Below are positions 46,374 through 54,763 of a stretch of DNA of 64,000 bases, piece by piece; position 1 is the stretch's first letter; every line of letters begins with the position of its first letter. The translations under genes were made by a program, and so were the position numbers. The notes beneath the pieces were generated by a model. It had not been told where the DNA came from and did no database searches. It was given only the letters and a program-made list of their open reading frames with translations. Source of the DNA: Paramesorhizobium endophyticum (GTDB lineage: Bacteria; Pseudomonadota; Alphaproteobacteria; Rhizobiales; Rhizobiaceae); NCBI RefSeq assembly GCF_014640615.1, contig NZ_BMHH01000001.1, positions 1 to 64,000 on the forward strand, written 5' to 3'.

Positions 46374-47105
46374 TCACCGCGCGTCGTGGAAAATGATGCC
46401 GACCGTATGGCGCATGCCGGAGCGGACACGACTGACGCCATGGCGCAGATTGACGCGGTAATGCCCCCGCGTTCCCTCGACCGGCCGGTTATGCACCGCG
46501 AAGATCACCGCATCGCCTTGCCTCAGCGGCACCACCTCGGCCCGACTCTGCATGCGCGGGCGCTGCTCGGTCAGCACGAATTCGCCGCCGGTGAAATCCC
46601 TGCCCGGCTCGGAGAGCAGGATCGCCACCTGCAGGGGAAAGGCGAGATCGCCATAAAGGTCCTGATGCAGGCAGTTGAAATCATCAGGCACATATTGCAG
46701 GAGCAGCGGCGTCGGGCGCGTCTGTCCCGCATCGTGACAGGCTTTCAGGAAGTCGGCATGGCTGGCCGGATAGCGCGTCGCATCGCCCATCCGCTCGTTC
46801 CAGCGATTAGCGACCGGCGCAAGACGAGGATAAAGCGCGGTGCGCAGACCCGAGATAAGCTCCGGCAGCGGATATTTGAAATAGCGGTACTCGCCCTTGC
46901 CGAAACCATGCCGCGCCATGTGGATATGGCTGCGGAAGTGCTCCTCATCGGGATAAAGCGCCGCGATTTCCCCGCACTCCTCCGGCGTCAGCAGCCTTTC
47001 CATCGCCGCCGCGCCATAACGATCCAGCTCTGCGCCCAGTGCCGGCCAGTCATAGGCATCGACGCGGTTTCGGGCGGGTTGGGGCTCGCGAATGGAAGTT
47101 GTCAT
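46374..47105 (-). CDS. 2-oxoglutarate/Fe(II)-dependent oxygenase
   Basis: This 243-residue protein has a jelly-roll dioxygenase fold. The iron ligands are visible as H-x-D in NCLHQDLYGD (about 151-160) and a distal His near HNRPVEG (about 207-213), followed by R-x-N-x-R. It also has GGEFVLTEQRP (about 180-190). It resembles prolyl 4-hydroxylase-type proteins, but its target is not known. It is transcribed toward the MFS gene. Confidence 0.85.
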   Translation of the reverse strand: MTTSIREPQPARNRVDAYDWPALGAELDRYGAAAMERLLTPEECGEIAALYPDEEHFRSHIHMARHGFGKGEYRYFKYPLPELISGLRTALYPRLAPVANRWNERMGDATRYPASHADFLKACHDAGQTRPTPLLLQYVPDDFNCLHQDLYGDLAFPLQVAILLSEPGRDFTGGEFVLTEQRPRMQSRAEVVPLRQGDAVIFAVHNRPVEGTRGHYRVNLRHGVSRVRSGMRHTVGIIFHDAR

Positions 47106-47187
47106 CTCACACCTCGTTCTGCGAAATTGCGAGCCCTTCCGGTAATAGATCGATTTCCTGCGAACACTCCGGCGCTTGCTTTTGAAT

Positions 47188-47601
47188 TCAGAACGTTCCG
47201 TCCAGCCAATTTTCCACTTTTATGGCGGGGATGCGCAGGAACTCGCGCGTATTGGCTGTTACGAGAACAGCCTTGATGGCACTGGCGTGGGCAGCGATTA
47301 GCAGATCGTTGGGACCGATGGGCTTGCCGGAAGCCTCGAGTTCTGCGCGAATTCTCCCGTATTCGGCATCGGCAGGCACGTCGAGCGGCAGAACCGGCAT
47401 ACTTCCAAGTATCGCATCGATCTGAGCCGACAGCCTCGCCGACCCCTTCCTATGACAGCCATAGCGCAACTCAGCCGCCGTGATAATGCTGACGCAGACA
47501 GCACCTTGGCCAACTTCCGCAATGCGCCTGGCAATTTTTCCCTGCGGATTGCGGGCCAGATCGGACACGATATTGGTATCGAGCATGTAACGCCCGCTCA
47601 C
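47188..47601 (-). CDS. vapC: VapC-type PIN-domain toxin
   Basis: This is a 137-residue PIN-domain ribonuclease, the toxin of a VapBC pair. The acidic residues are in place: Asp8 in YMLDTNIVSD, Glu in TAAELRYG (about 44), and Asp in G-P-N-D-L-L-I-A-A-H (about 99). VapC toxins typically cut initiator tRNA or other structured RNAs. It overlaps the antitoxin gene by four bases. Confidence 0.92.
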   Translation of the reverse strand: MSGRYMLDTNIVSDLARNPQGKIARRIAEVGQGAVCVSIITAAELRYGCHRKGSARLSAQIDAILGSMPVLPLDVPADAEYGRIRAELEASGKPIGPNDLLIAAHASAIKAVLVTANTREFLRIPAIKVENWLDGTF

Positions 47602-47867
47602 AGGTCGATTTCCTTCGCAGGCAGCAGCGTATCGTCGATATCAGGAAACTGGTCTTCCGGGCCGAGCGGCTGCAACTCAGCAAGCACTTCCAGCAGGCTC
47701 TTGCGATGCACGGGCTCAATAATCAGCCGGTCCCCGTCCCGGTGAATGAGCACACGGTCACCGGGAAGTTCAAAATCAGCCGGGATCCGTACCGCCTGGC
47801 TTTTATTATTACGGAAAAGCTTGGCTTCCCGGGGAGAGCTTGTCTCTCTGGGCTGGGTTTGGGTCAT
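47598..47867 (-). CDS. vapB: VapB-type antitoxin
   Basis: This 89-residue antitoxin has an AbrB/SpoVT-like N-terminal DNA-binding region containing K-L-F-R-N-N-K-S-Q-A-V-R-I-P-A-D-F (about 17-33), the hallmark of VapB/MazE folds. An acidic C-terminal tail binds the toxin. The ATG at 47867 is preceded by GGAGGTC; an ATG at 47879 lies before that ribosome site. It should bind the palindrome just upstream. Confidence 0.92.
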   Translation of the reverse strand: MTQTQPRETSSPREAKLFRNNKSQAVRIPADFELPGDRVLIHRDGDRLIIEPVHRKSLLEVLAELQPLGPEDQFPDIDDTLLPAKEIDL

Positions 47868-47882
47868 GGCGACCTCCATTGC

Positions 47883-47898
47883 ATATACTGAAGTATAT
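47883..47898 (-). promoter_or_regulatory. VapB operator palindrome
   Basis: ATATACT-ga-AGTATAT is a perfect 7-bp inverted repeat 15 bases upstream of vapB. The minus strand reads TATACT within it, a good -10 box, so bound antitoxin would cover the promoter. Confidence 0.6.
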
Positions 47899-47945
47899 AC
47901 ATCTCGCCTGCACTGATTTCAAGCTGCAGCACGCGAGCCCAGTGC

Positions 47946-48314
47946 TCACCCCTCCGGACGGATCATCCCCTCGCCTGTCACACGCACAGTCGGCGCGTCA
48001 TCGACTTCGGGTTCGGCCTGGGCGGAGGAAAAGGGCGGGCCTTTGGGCTGTTCCGGTTCGGATGCCGTGTCTTCAGCGAAGCAGGCCGTGCCTTCATCCA
48101 TCGCCAGCAAGACCTCGCGCATCAGCGCCCTCGCCTTATCCGCAAGGCCCTGGGGCTGGTCGGTCGGACCGCCGGGACGGTAATCGGCTCCGAACCGTTC
48201 GTGCAAGGTCACGGAGACGCATGTTTTGCCCTGCCTGCAGAACTCGACCAAATGGCCGTCGATGCGGGCATCCGGGCCGGTCAAGGTTTTAATCTTAATC
48301 TGAAAATCCTGCAT
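47946..48314 (-). CDS. Hypothetical protein
   Basis: This is a 122-residue soluble protein of unknown function. The first half (MQDFQIKIKTLTGPDARIDG) looks like beta strands. The middle has H-E-R-F-G-A-D-Y-R-P-G-G, and the C-terminal part is acidic and low in structure (SEPEQPKGPPFSSAQAEPEV). ATG 48314 follows GAGGCGGAC. The longer frame to 48392 has no ribosome site. No family is recognised. Confidence 0.55.
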   Translation of the reverse strand: MQDFQIKIKTLTGPDARIDGHLVEFCRQGKTCVSVTLHERFGADYRPGGPTDQPQGLADKARALMREVLLAMDEGTACFAEDTASEPEQPKGPPFSSAQAEPEVDDAPTVRVTGEGMIRPEG

Positions 48315-48394
48315 GTCCGCCTCCTCGGGTTGCCCCGTGTCAACTCCTCGGGCGGCAAATTGGTTCCCCACCCGCAGCAGCGGGGCGACCATGC

Positions 48395-48430
48395 ATAAAA
48401 AACCGGCTCCCGATGAAACGAGAGCCGGTT
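48395..48430 (-). terminator. Terminator of the DUF892 gene
   Basis: On the minus strand AACCGGCTC ... GAGCCGGTT (9-bp stem, 48401-48430) is followed by TTTTTATG. It lies 75 bases after the DUF892 stop codon. Confidence 0.85.
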
Positions 48431-48445
48431 CCGCTCCTTAAAACA

Positions 48446-48485
48446 TGACCCTCGAAAAGACGCTGGCTTTCCGAATAAGATCACG
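48446..48485. repeat. Diverged family C palindromic repeat
   Basis: CATGACCCTCGAAAAG ... CTTTCCGAATAAGATCA is the reverse complement of the family unit with several changes. It lies between the DUF892 stop and its terminator, so it is probably transcribed. Confidence 0.6.
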
Positions 48486-48504
48486 CGGAGAAACAGAGGC
48501 CGGA

Positions 48505-49002
48505 TCAGGCGGCCTTTGCGGCGTGCTTGTTGGCGTCGCGGTTGGCGAGCTTGGTCAGCAGTTCGTCGGTGGCGATTTCCTCGCTCAGCGTCTGGTCGAG
48601 GAGCTTGGCGGCGTCCTTCATGCCGAGCAGTTCGGCCCAGCGCTTCAGCGTGCCGTAGCGGCTGATTTCATAATGCTCGACCGCTTGGGCGGAGGCAATC
48701 AGGCCGGCGTCGAGCGCGGGCTGGCCCTTGAACTCGTCCATGACTTCCTCGCCCTCAGCGATGATGCCCTCGATGGCGTCGCAGGTCTTGCCGGCGGCGC
48801 GCTTGTCGAGGATTTCGAACACCTGCTGCAGACGCGCGACATGCTCTTCCGACTGTTCGCGGTGCCGCTCGAAAGCTTCCTTCAGCTCTTTCGACGCCGC
48901 ACTGCGCGCCAGCTTCGGCAGCGTCTTTACGATCTTCTTTTCCGCGTAATAGATATCCTTCAGCGTTTCATAGAACAGCTTATCGAGTGCCTTCTCAGCC
49001 AT
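48505..49002 (-). CDS. Ferritin-like DUF892 protein (YciE/YciF type)
   Basis: This is a 165-residue four-helix protein of the DUF892 family, often induced by stress. It begins with K-A-L-D-K-L-F-Y-E-T-L-K-D-I-Y-Y-A-E-K. E-x-x-H type pairs appear in FERHREQSEEHV (about 44-55) and AVEHYEISRYG (about 107-117), consistent with a di-iron ferritin-like site. ATG 49002 has an excellent AAGGAGG ribosome site. It is a single-gene unit with its own terminator. Confidence 0.88.
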   Translation of the reverse strand: MAEKALDKLFYETLKDIYYAEKKIVKTLPKLARSAASKELKEAFERHREQSEEHVARLQQVFEILDKRAAGKTCDAIEGIIAEGEEVMDEFKGQPALDAGLIASAQAVEHYEISRYGTLKRWAELLGMKDAAKLLDQTLSEEIATDELLTKLANRDANKHAAKAA

Positions 49003-49126
49003 AGTATCCTCCTTGGGAATGGAAACCGCATGCGCGGGTTCAACGCCTCGCCCGGCAAAGCGTTCCTTGAGGGAGCCAAGAAACCGCAAACCGGGCGAAC
49101 AAAGCGGGAGGAAAGCGGCCGAAAGA

Positions 49127-50167
49127 TCAGAGCGGACGCGGATAGGTGCGGTGGATGGCCTCGATTTCAGCCAGCACCTCGGCGGAAAGCGTCAGATCCG
49201 CCGCTGCGATATCCGTCTTCAGCTGATCGAGCGAAGTCGCGCCGACGATGACAGACGTCATAAACGGTCGCGACAGGCTGAAGGCGATGGCAAGCTGAGC
49301 CGGGTCGAGCCCGTGCTTGCGGGCCAGATCGACATAGGCCCTCACCGCCGGCTCGGAATAATTGTTCCTGCGCCAGAAGCCTTCGCGGAAGAACTGGCTG
49401 CGAGCCCCGGCGGGTTCCTTGCCGTCAAGATATTTGCCGGTGAGGATGCCCGCGCCGAGGGTGGAATAGGCGAGCAGCCCGACGCCCTCATGATGGCAGG
49501 TTTCGGCCATGTCGAGATCGAAATGGCGCTGGAGCAGGCCATATTCATTTTGCACAGAGGCGACGCGCGGTAGGCCTTTTTCCTCCGAGAGACGCAGCCA
49601 TTGCATCGTCCCCCAGGCGGTCTCGTTGGAAAGGCCGATATGGCGGATCTTGCCCTCCTTCACCAGCGCGTCCAGGCTTTCCAAGACCTCCTCGATATGC
49701 GCGAGCACCTGCGCCCGGTCGGTCCTGGTCGGGTCATAGCCCCAGGATTCGCCGAAATGGTAATGCGGGCGGCTGGGCCAATGGATCTGGTAGAGGTCGA
49801 TATAATCGGTCTGGAGCCGTTTCAGGCTGCCTTCGAGGGCCTCTCGCACCGTCTTTGCGCTCGGCGCGCTGCCCTCGCGGATGAATGGCCGGCCCGGGCC
49901 GGAAACCTTGGTGGCGATCACCAGCCGGTCGCGCTTGCCGGATTTCTTCAGCCAGTTGCCGATATGGGTCTCGGTCGTGCCATAGCTCTCGGTGGTCATC
50001 GGCACGGCATAGCCTTCCGCCGTGTCGATGAAGTTGATGCCTGCGTCGGTGGCGTAATCGAGCTGGGTGTGCGCCTCGGCCTCGGTGTTCTGCACGCCCC
50101 AGGTCATGGTGCCCAGGCAGATTTCCGTGACGTCGATGCCGGTACGGCCAAGCGGTTTCGTTTTCAT
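49127..50167 (-). CDS. Aldo/keto reductase (Tas-like)
   Basis: This is an NADP(H)-dependent oxidoreductase with the aldo-keto reductase TIM barrel, 346 residues. The opening LGRTGIDVTEICLGTMTWG, the catalytic-Asp/Tyr region FIDTAEGYAVP (about 46-56) and D-L-Y-Q-I-H-W-P near 125 are diagnostic. The insert around YGTTE-T-x-I-G is typical of the Tas/YajO-like subgroup. The in vivo carbonyl substrate is unknown. Confidence 0.92.
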   Translation of the reverse strand: MKTKPLGRTGIDVTEICLGTMTWGVQNTEAEAHTQLDYATDAGINFIDTAEGYAVPMTTESYGTTETHIGNWLKKSGKRDRLVIATKVSGPGRPFIREGSAPSAKTVREALEGSLKRLQTDYIDLYQIHWPSRPHYHFGESWGYDPTRTDRAQVLAHIEEVLESLDALVKEGKIRHIGLSNETAWGTMQWLRLSEEKGLPRVASVQNEYGLLQRHFDLDMAETCHHEGVGLLAYSTLGAGILTGKYLDGKEPAGARSQFFREGFWRRNNYSEPAVRAYVDLARKHGLDPAQLAIAFSLSRPFMTSVIVGATSLDQLKTDIAAADLTLSAEVLAEIEAIHRTYPRPL

Positions 50168-50291
50168 GCAATATGTCCGTTCGGATGGAATATGGGGGAA
50201 CAGGATGCTCCCCGGGGAAGGGAAATTCGGTGCGTAATGTAAATGCGCATCGCTAAAGATGCGAGTCAGTTTGTTTTGATGAAATTAGTGC

Positions 50292-50320
50292 CAAGCGCCC
50301 TCGTGGTTCGAGGGTGGAGG
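50292..50320. repeat. Family D repeat fragment
   Basis: GCCAAGCGCCCTCGTGGTTC, followed by GAGG, is the complement of the end of the repeat at 53395-53470 (GAACCACGAGGGCGCTTGGC). It is one of the few features in the 443-base gap after the aldo/keto reductase start. Confidence 0.65.
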
Positions 50321-50386
50321 GACTAGAATTCTTCGCTTAAGATAGAAGCTGGTGGCCCGTTCTTTTCTCGTTGCGGCTAGGCCACC

Positions 50387-50545
50387 GTAGAGGAATGGAT
50401 CCCAGTGACGAGCACTGGGATGACGGGGCGGAGATGTTTTCCACTACCGGATATGCTTCTGCCAGGCGGAGAGGATGGAGGTTGGCTGGCAACAGCCAAG
50501 CAAACCCGTCATCCCAGTGCTCGTCACTGGGATCCATTCCTCTAC
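50387..50545. repeat. Perfect 41-bp inverted-repeat element
   Basis: The left arm 50387-50427 and right arm 50505-50545 are exact reverse complements over 41 bases, separated by 77 bases. Each arm contains a shorter palindrome, CCCAGTGacgaGCACTGGG. The interior has no credible gene. It has the size of a miniature inverted-repeat element, but no flanking target duplication was found. No other copy occurs in the window. Confidence 0.85.
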
Positions 50546-50610
50546 GCTTCCATGACCACAACGGCCCAAAATGGAATTCAGGCAATTCCACTAAAACATG
50601 AAGCGCTCGG

Positions 50611-51714
50611 CTAAGCCACCAGCCTCCCCGCAGTGTCCACCTGCGCATAAGCCATGCCGAAGCGGTTGGCGAGGAAGGCGTCGAGGGCGATGTCTTCCTG
50701 TTTGACGAAGCCCTGCTGCGGCAGGTCGCCATGGGCCAGCATGTCGAGCACGGCGCAGATGGCCGAGGCGGTGGTGATCTGGATGGCGCTGCGGTGTGCG
50801 GCTCCAACGCGGCGGCTATAGACCTTGTTGGCGTAGGTTTCCTGCACCAGCCGGCCATTCTTGCGGCCGCTGACAGTGACGAAGATCACCACCACGTCCT
50901 GCAGCGTCGCGGGCAGCGCGTTTTCCAGAATGTCTTTCAGCACCTCGCGCCGGTGGCGCAGGCCAAGATCGTTGAGCAGCGCCTTCATGATCGCGGCATG
51001 GCCGGGGTAACGGATGGTGCGGTAGTTGAGCGTGCGCACCTTGCCCTTCAGCGTCTCGCATAGCGTGCCAAGGCCGCCCGACGTGTTGAACGCCTCATAG
51101 GTGACGCCGTCGAGCGAGAACTCTTCGCGCTCTTCCAGCGGCGGCACTTCGGTCAACTCGCCCTCGACGATCGCCTCGCAGGGCTCGCAATATTCATTGA
51201 TGACGCCGTCCGTGCTCCAGGTCAGGTTATAGTTCAGGGCATTGGAGGGATATTGCGGCAGCGCGCCGACGCGCATTCTCACGCTGTCTAGCGTGTCGAA
51301 GCGCTTGGCCAGATCGTTGGCGACGATGGAGATGAAGCCCGGCGCGAGGCCGCATTGCGGGATGAAGGCGGTGGTGGCAGTGGCGGCCAGTTCCTTGACG
51401 CGGCGGGTGCTCGCCACATCCTCGGTGAGATCAAGATAATGCACGCCGGTGGCGGCGGCAGCCTCGGCAATTCGCGTCGTCAGGTGATAGGGCGCGGCGC
51501 TCAGCACCGCGAACTTGCCCTTGAGCACCGCCTTCAGCGCGTCTGCATCCTCGATATCGACGCATTCGGTCCTGACCGCGCCCTCCGCGCCCAGCGCATC
51601 CAGTTGCGCCTGCGAGCGGTCGATGATTGTGACGGCGTACTCTCCGGTACTGCCCAGCAAATCGGCAATGGCGGCGCCGATCTTGCCTGCTCCGACGACG
51701 GTGATTTCTTTCAT
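50611..51714 (-). CDS. Saccharopine dehydrogenase family protein (lysine dehydrogenase-like)
   Basis: This is an NAD(P)-linked dehydrogenase of 367 residues. The Rossmann motif is VVGAGKIGAAIADLL (6-20), and H-Y-L-D-L-T-E-D (about 92-99) is typical of this family, which includes L-lysine 6-dehydrogenase and saccharopine reductases. It diverges from an Lrp/AsnC regulator gene, a pairing common for amino acid catabolism genes. A role in lysine or another amino acid breakdown is plausible but unproven. Confidence 0.87.
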   Translation of the reverse strand: MKEITVVGAGKIGAAIADLLGSTGEYAVTIIDRSQAQLDALGAEGAVRTECVDIEDADALKAVLKGKFAVLSAAPYHLTTRIAEAAAATGVHYLDLTEDVASTRRVKELAATATTAFIPQCGLAPGFISIVANDLAKRFDTLDSVRMRVGALPQYPSNALNYNLTWSTDGVINEYCEPCEAIVEGELTEVPPLEEREEFSLDGVTYEAFNTSGGLGTLCETLKGKVRTLNYRTIRYPGHAAIMKALLNDLGLRHRREVLKDILENALPATLQDVVVIFVTVSGRKNGRLVQETYANKVYSRRVGAAHRSAIQITTASAICAVLDMLAHGDLPQQGFVKQEDIALDAFLANRFGMAYAQVDTAGRLVA

Positions 51715-51787
51715 GGGGTGCCCCTCTCTGGATTGGTGATTTGCCCAGATTCGCCGGTTTTCTCGTCGGATAGTAGCCGATGAAATG

Positions 51788-51805
51788 ACGATATGCCCCT
51801 ATCGT
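51788..51805. promoter_or_regulatory. Candidate Lrp-type operator
   Basis: ACGATA-tgcccc-TATCGT is a perfect 6-bp-arm inverted repeat in the 121-base region between the saccharopine dehydrogenase-like gene and the Lrp gene. A further AACGACGT element follows. Confidence 0.5.
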
Positions 51806-51835
51806 ATCAACGAAACGACGTATATATCAGGCATT

Positions 51836-52264
51836 ATGACGACAGACGCCGACCACCAGCTTTTGGCCCTCCTGCGCGAGAACGCGCGCGCCTCAACCGC
51901 GGAGCTTGCGCGGCGGCTCGGCGTATCTCGCACGACGGTGCAAAGCCGCATCGAGCGGCTGGAACGGCGCGGTGTGATCGAGGGCTATACGGTGCGGCTG
52001 GCGCCCGAGCACGAGCGCAATCTCGTCAAAGCCCATGTGCTGGTGACGGCGCTGCCCAAGCTTGCGCCGAAGGTGGAGACCGCCCTGCGCGGCATGATCG
52101 CGGTCCGCACGCTCCACTCCGTCAGCGGGCATTTCGACATGATCGTCATCGTCGAAGCCCCGTCGATCCGGGAACTGGACGTGGTGCTTGATAATATCGG
52201 CGCGCTTGAAGGCGTCGAGCGCACCATGTCGTCGATTATTCTGTCGACGCGGATTGAGAGGTAG
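51836..52264 (+). CDS. Lrp/AsnC-family transcriptional regulator
   Basis: This 142-residue regulator has an N-terminal winged helix-turn-helix (about 5-60, with the recognition region TAELARRLGVSRTTVQSRIERL). The C-terminal RAM effector-binding domain spans about 65-140 (strand V-K-A-H-V-L-V-T-A, then S-G-H-F-D-M-I-V-I-V). ATG 51836 is chosen; the extension upstream is not family-like. It probably senses an amino acid and controls the divergent dehydrogenase gene through the repeat at 51788. Confidence 0.92.
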   Translation: MTTDADHQLLALLRENARASTAELARRLGVSRTTVQSRIERLERRGVIEGYTVRLAPEHERNLVKAHVLVTALPKLAPKVETALRGMIAVRTLHSVSGHFDMIVIVEAPSIRELDVVLDNIGALEGVERTMSSIILSTRIER

Positions 52265-52274
52265 GTGGGGCGCC

Positions 52275-52421
52275 TTCCCTCCCACTTGCGGGGAGGGTGG
52301 CCCGAAGGGTCGGGTGGGGGTGGTGACGTTTACGCCACGGTATTCGAAGCACGCGCATTCGTCACCACCCCCATCCGCCCGCTAACGCGGGCACCTTCCC
52401 CGCAAGGGGGAAGGAGGGTGC
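52275..52421. repeat. Family A interspersed repeat
   Basis: This is a full copy between the convergent Lrp and EfeM-like genes. Its internal segment is less conserved than in other copies. Confidence 0.85.
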
Positions 52422-52441
52422 GAGCCTCGCTGCCTGACCAA

Positions 52442-53263
52442 CTAATTCAACCCCAGCGTCCCGCGCAGCGTCGAGAGGTCTTCGGCCAGGGTCGTGACCG
52501 GGCCGGCCAGTGCCTTGCGGTCGTCGTCGGTGAGCTTGTCATAGGTCTCGAAGCCGTCGGCGGTCTTGTATTTCGCCAGAATGCCGTCGACGGTGGCGAA
52601 GTTGGCTTCGACTTTCTTGACGAGATCAGGGTTTTCCTTCTCGACCAGCGGCTTCACCAGCTTGACGATCTCCTGCGCGCCATCGACATTGGCCTGGAAA
52701 TCCCAGAGGTCGGTGTGGCTGTAGCGGTCTTCCTCGCCGGAGATCTTGCTGGCCGCCACTTCTTCCATCAGCGCCGCCGCGCCGCCCACGACCTTTTCCG
52801 GCGGAACGGTCAGGTCTTTCACCCGCTTCTGCAATTCAAGCACGTCGGCATAAAGCTGGTCGGCGATGGGGGCGAGACCTTCGGTGGAGTTCTGGGCGAA
52901 GAGGCCGTATTCCAGGCGATGGAAGCCGGTGAATTCGTCGGACTGCTCCCCTGCCTCGTGATCGTCGGCGCGGGAATCGATGGCGGCGTCGAGGTCAGAG
53001 AAGAGCTCGGCAATCGGCTCGATCTTCTCATAGGGCATGCGCGAGGGGGCATAGAGCGCCTTGGCCTTTTCCAGATCGCCCGCCTTGACGGCGTCGGTGA
53101 AGGCTTTCGTGTCCTTTACCAGTTGGTCGAGGTTCTGCTGGACGTAGAGCTTATAATCCGCGATCGGCTGGACCAGGTCGAGCGGCGAGACTTCCGCCCG
53201 GGCGGGGGTGAGAGCGGTGGTTAGCGCCAGAGCGCAAACCGAGGTGAGCAGGCGTATGTTCAT
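52442..53263 (-). CDS. EfeM-like imelysin (M75) family protein
   Basis: This is a periplasmic protein of 273 residues with a signal peptide (about 1-23, ending PARA). It is an imelysin/EfeO C-terminal-type helical domain with the HxxE motif in [12 protein letters not shown] (about 115-126). It lacks the cupredoxin domain of full EfeO. It is clearly paralogous to the EfeO at 54763 (compare GLHRIEYGLFAQ there). It is probably an accessory ferrous/ferric iron-binding partner of the efe importer, being the last gene in that direction. ATG 53263 follows GGAGAGGA. Confidence 0.9.
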   Translation of the reverse strand: MNIRLLTSVCALALTTALTPARAEVSPLDLVQPIADYKLYVQQNLDQLVKDTKAFTDAVKAGDLEKAKALYAPSRMPYEKIEPIAELFSDLDAAIDSRADDHEAGEQSDEFTGFHRLEYGLFAQNSTEGLAPIADQLYADVLELQKRVKDLTVPPEKVVGGAAALMEEVAASKISGEEDRYSHTDLWDFQANVDGAQEIVKLVKPLVEKENPDLVKKVEANFATVDGILAKYKTADGFETYDKLTDDDRKALAGPVTTLAEDLSTLRGTLGLN

Positions 53264-53304
53264 GGGTGTATCCTCTCCGATAGTTTTCAATTCAGAAACA
53301 ATGA

Positions 53305-53470
53305 AGTGCCCTTTACCCTCGCCCTTCGAGGCTCGCTTCGCGAGCACCTCAGGATGAGGGTAAAGGGCGCCGCGCCTGGCGAAGGGCGGCAGCGCTCCTG
53401 TAGCCCTCATGGTGAGGTGCGACCCGTAGCTTGCGAAGGGGAGCCTCGAACCACGAGGGCGCTTGGCACC
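53305..53470. repeat. Family D repeats between efeB and the EfeM-like gene
   Basis: CCCTTTACCCTCGCCCTTCG ... CCTCAGGATGAGGGTAAAGGG (53309-53370) is a hairpin. It is followed by a diverged relative, CCCTCATGGTGAGGTGCGAC ... CCTCGAACCACGAGGGCGC (53403-53463). These fill the gap between efeB and the EfeM-like gene. Confidence 0.7.
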
Positions 53471-53473
53471 AGA

Positions 53474-54763
53474 TCATGCCGTCGCCTCCAGCAGCGTCCG
53501 GCCAAGATAATCCTTCTCATCGCGCACGCCGGGCAGAGCGAAGAAAAACCCGCCGCCGATGGGCTTGATATATTCCTCCAGCGGCTCGCCATCGAGGCGC
53601 TTCTGCACGGTGATGAAGCCCTTCTCCAGATCGGCCTGGAAGGCGATGAAAAGGAGGCCCATCTCGAGCTGGCCGGATTTGCTGATGCCGTTGGAATAAT
53701 TGAACGGGCGGCGCAGGATGAGATGCTGCGCCGCATTGGCGTCGCGCGGGTTGGCGAGGCGGATATGCGCATCGAGCGGCGTCACCTTGCCCTCGGGGTC
53801 GGCGGCGTAATTGGGCACGTCCGCTTCCGTCTTGCCGTCGAAGGGCGCGCCGCTGTTCTTGCGGCGTCCGAAGATCGCCTCCTGCTCCCGCAGGGGGGTG
53901 CGGTCCCAGCGCTCGACAAAATTCCTGATAATGCGCACCACCTGATAGGTGCCGTCCGCCGCCCATTCCGGCTCGCCGCTATCCTTCTGCACCCAGACGA
54001 TCTTGTTCATCAGTTCGGCATTACCGGAGTCCGGATTGGCGGAGCCGTCGCGGAAGCCAAGGAAATTGCGCGCGCTTTCGTTTGCCCGCGCGGGCGGCTG
54101 CACCGGCACACTTCCCTCCTGCTTCCAGCGCAGCACCAGAAGGCTCGGCGTGTTCTTCACGATGTCGCGCAGCGCGTGGATGTTGGTGTCGGGCGTGTTG
54201 GAGCAGAACTGGATCAGCAGATCGCCATGGCAAAGGTTCTTGTCCAGCGCATCGTTGCGAAACTTCGTCATGCGCGTCAAATGCTTCGGCTTTGCCGGTT
54301 TCAGGCCGAAACGGTCGTCGAACAGCGACGAGCCCAGCGCCACCGTCACCGTCAGATTGTCGGGCATGATATCCGGCCCCAGAATGCCGGAATCGGGCGG
54401 CGGGAATTTCGGATCGAGCTCATCCGCCTCGCCGCCCTGCATGAGGAAGGCGATGCGCTCGGTCAGTGTACGCATGAGCTTTTCGAGTTCGCCCCGGTCG
54501 CGCGCCAGAACGTCGAAGGCGGCGACCATGCCCGCTGCCGGGCGCGGCGTGACGATGCCGGGCTGGTGCGGCCCATAAAAAGGCTGGCGCTCCCCGGTCT
54601 TGTCGCTTTCCGGCGCGTTGGTGACGCTGTCATTGGGCAGTTCCGTGGCCCCCGCCCCTTGCGGCATCAGGCCGGCGATAGCGCCTACGCCTGCACCAAG
54701 GAGAAGCTTGCGCCGCGCCGGAGAGGCGGGCGCGTTCTTGTCGTCTGAATCTGTATCGTCCAT
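53474..54763 (-). CDS. efeB: Deferrochelatase/peroxidase EfeB (Dyp-type)
   Basis: EfeB is a periplasmic Dyp-type haem peroxidase of the Efe iron importer. A twin-arginine signal (ARRKLLLGAG, Arg17-Arg18) exports it folded. The Dyp motif appears as LGFRDGSANPD, matching the G-x-x-D-G pattern. The length of 429 residues is normal. The start overlaps the efeO stop by one base, so the operon is tightly coupled. It is expected to oxidise Fe2+ for passage by EfeU. Confidence 0.95.
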   Translation of the reverse strand: MDDTDSDDKNAPASPARRKLLLGAGVGAIAGLMPQGAGATELPNDSVTNAPESDKTGERQPFYGPHQPGIVTPRPAAGMVAAFDVLARDRGELEKLMRTLTERIAFLMQGGEADELDPKFPPPDSGILGPDIMPDNLTVTVALGSSLFDDRFGLKPAKPKHLTRMTKFRNDALDKNLCHGDLLIQFCSNTPDTNIHALRDIVKNTPSLLVLRWKQEGSVPVQPPARANESARNFLGFRDGSANPDSGNAELMNKIVWVQKDSGEPEWAADGTYQVVRIIRNFVERWDRTPLREQEAIFGRRKNSGAPFDGKTEADVPNYAADPEGKVTPLDAHIRLANPRDANAAQHLILRRPFNYSNGISKSGQLEMGLLFIAFQADLEKGFITVQKRLDGEPLEEYIKPIGGGFFFALPGVRDEKDYLGRTLLEATA

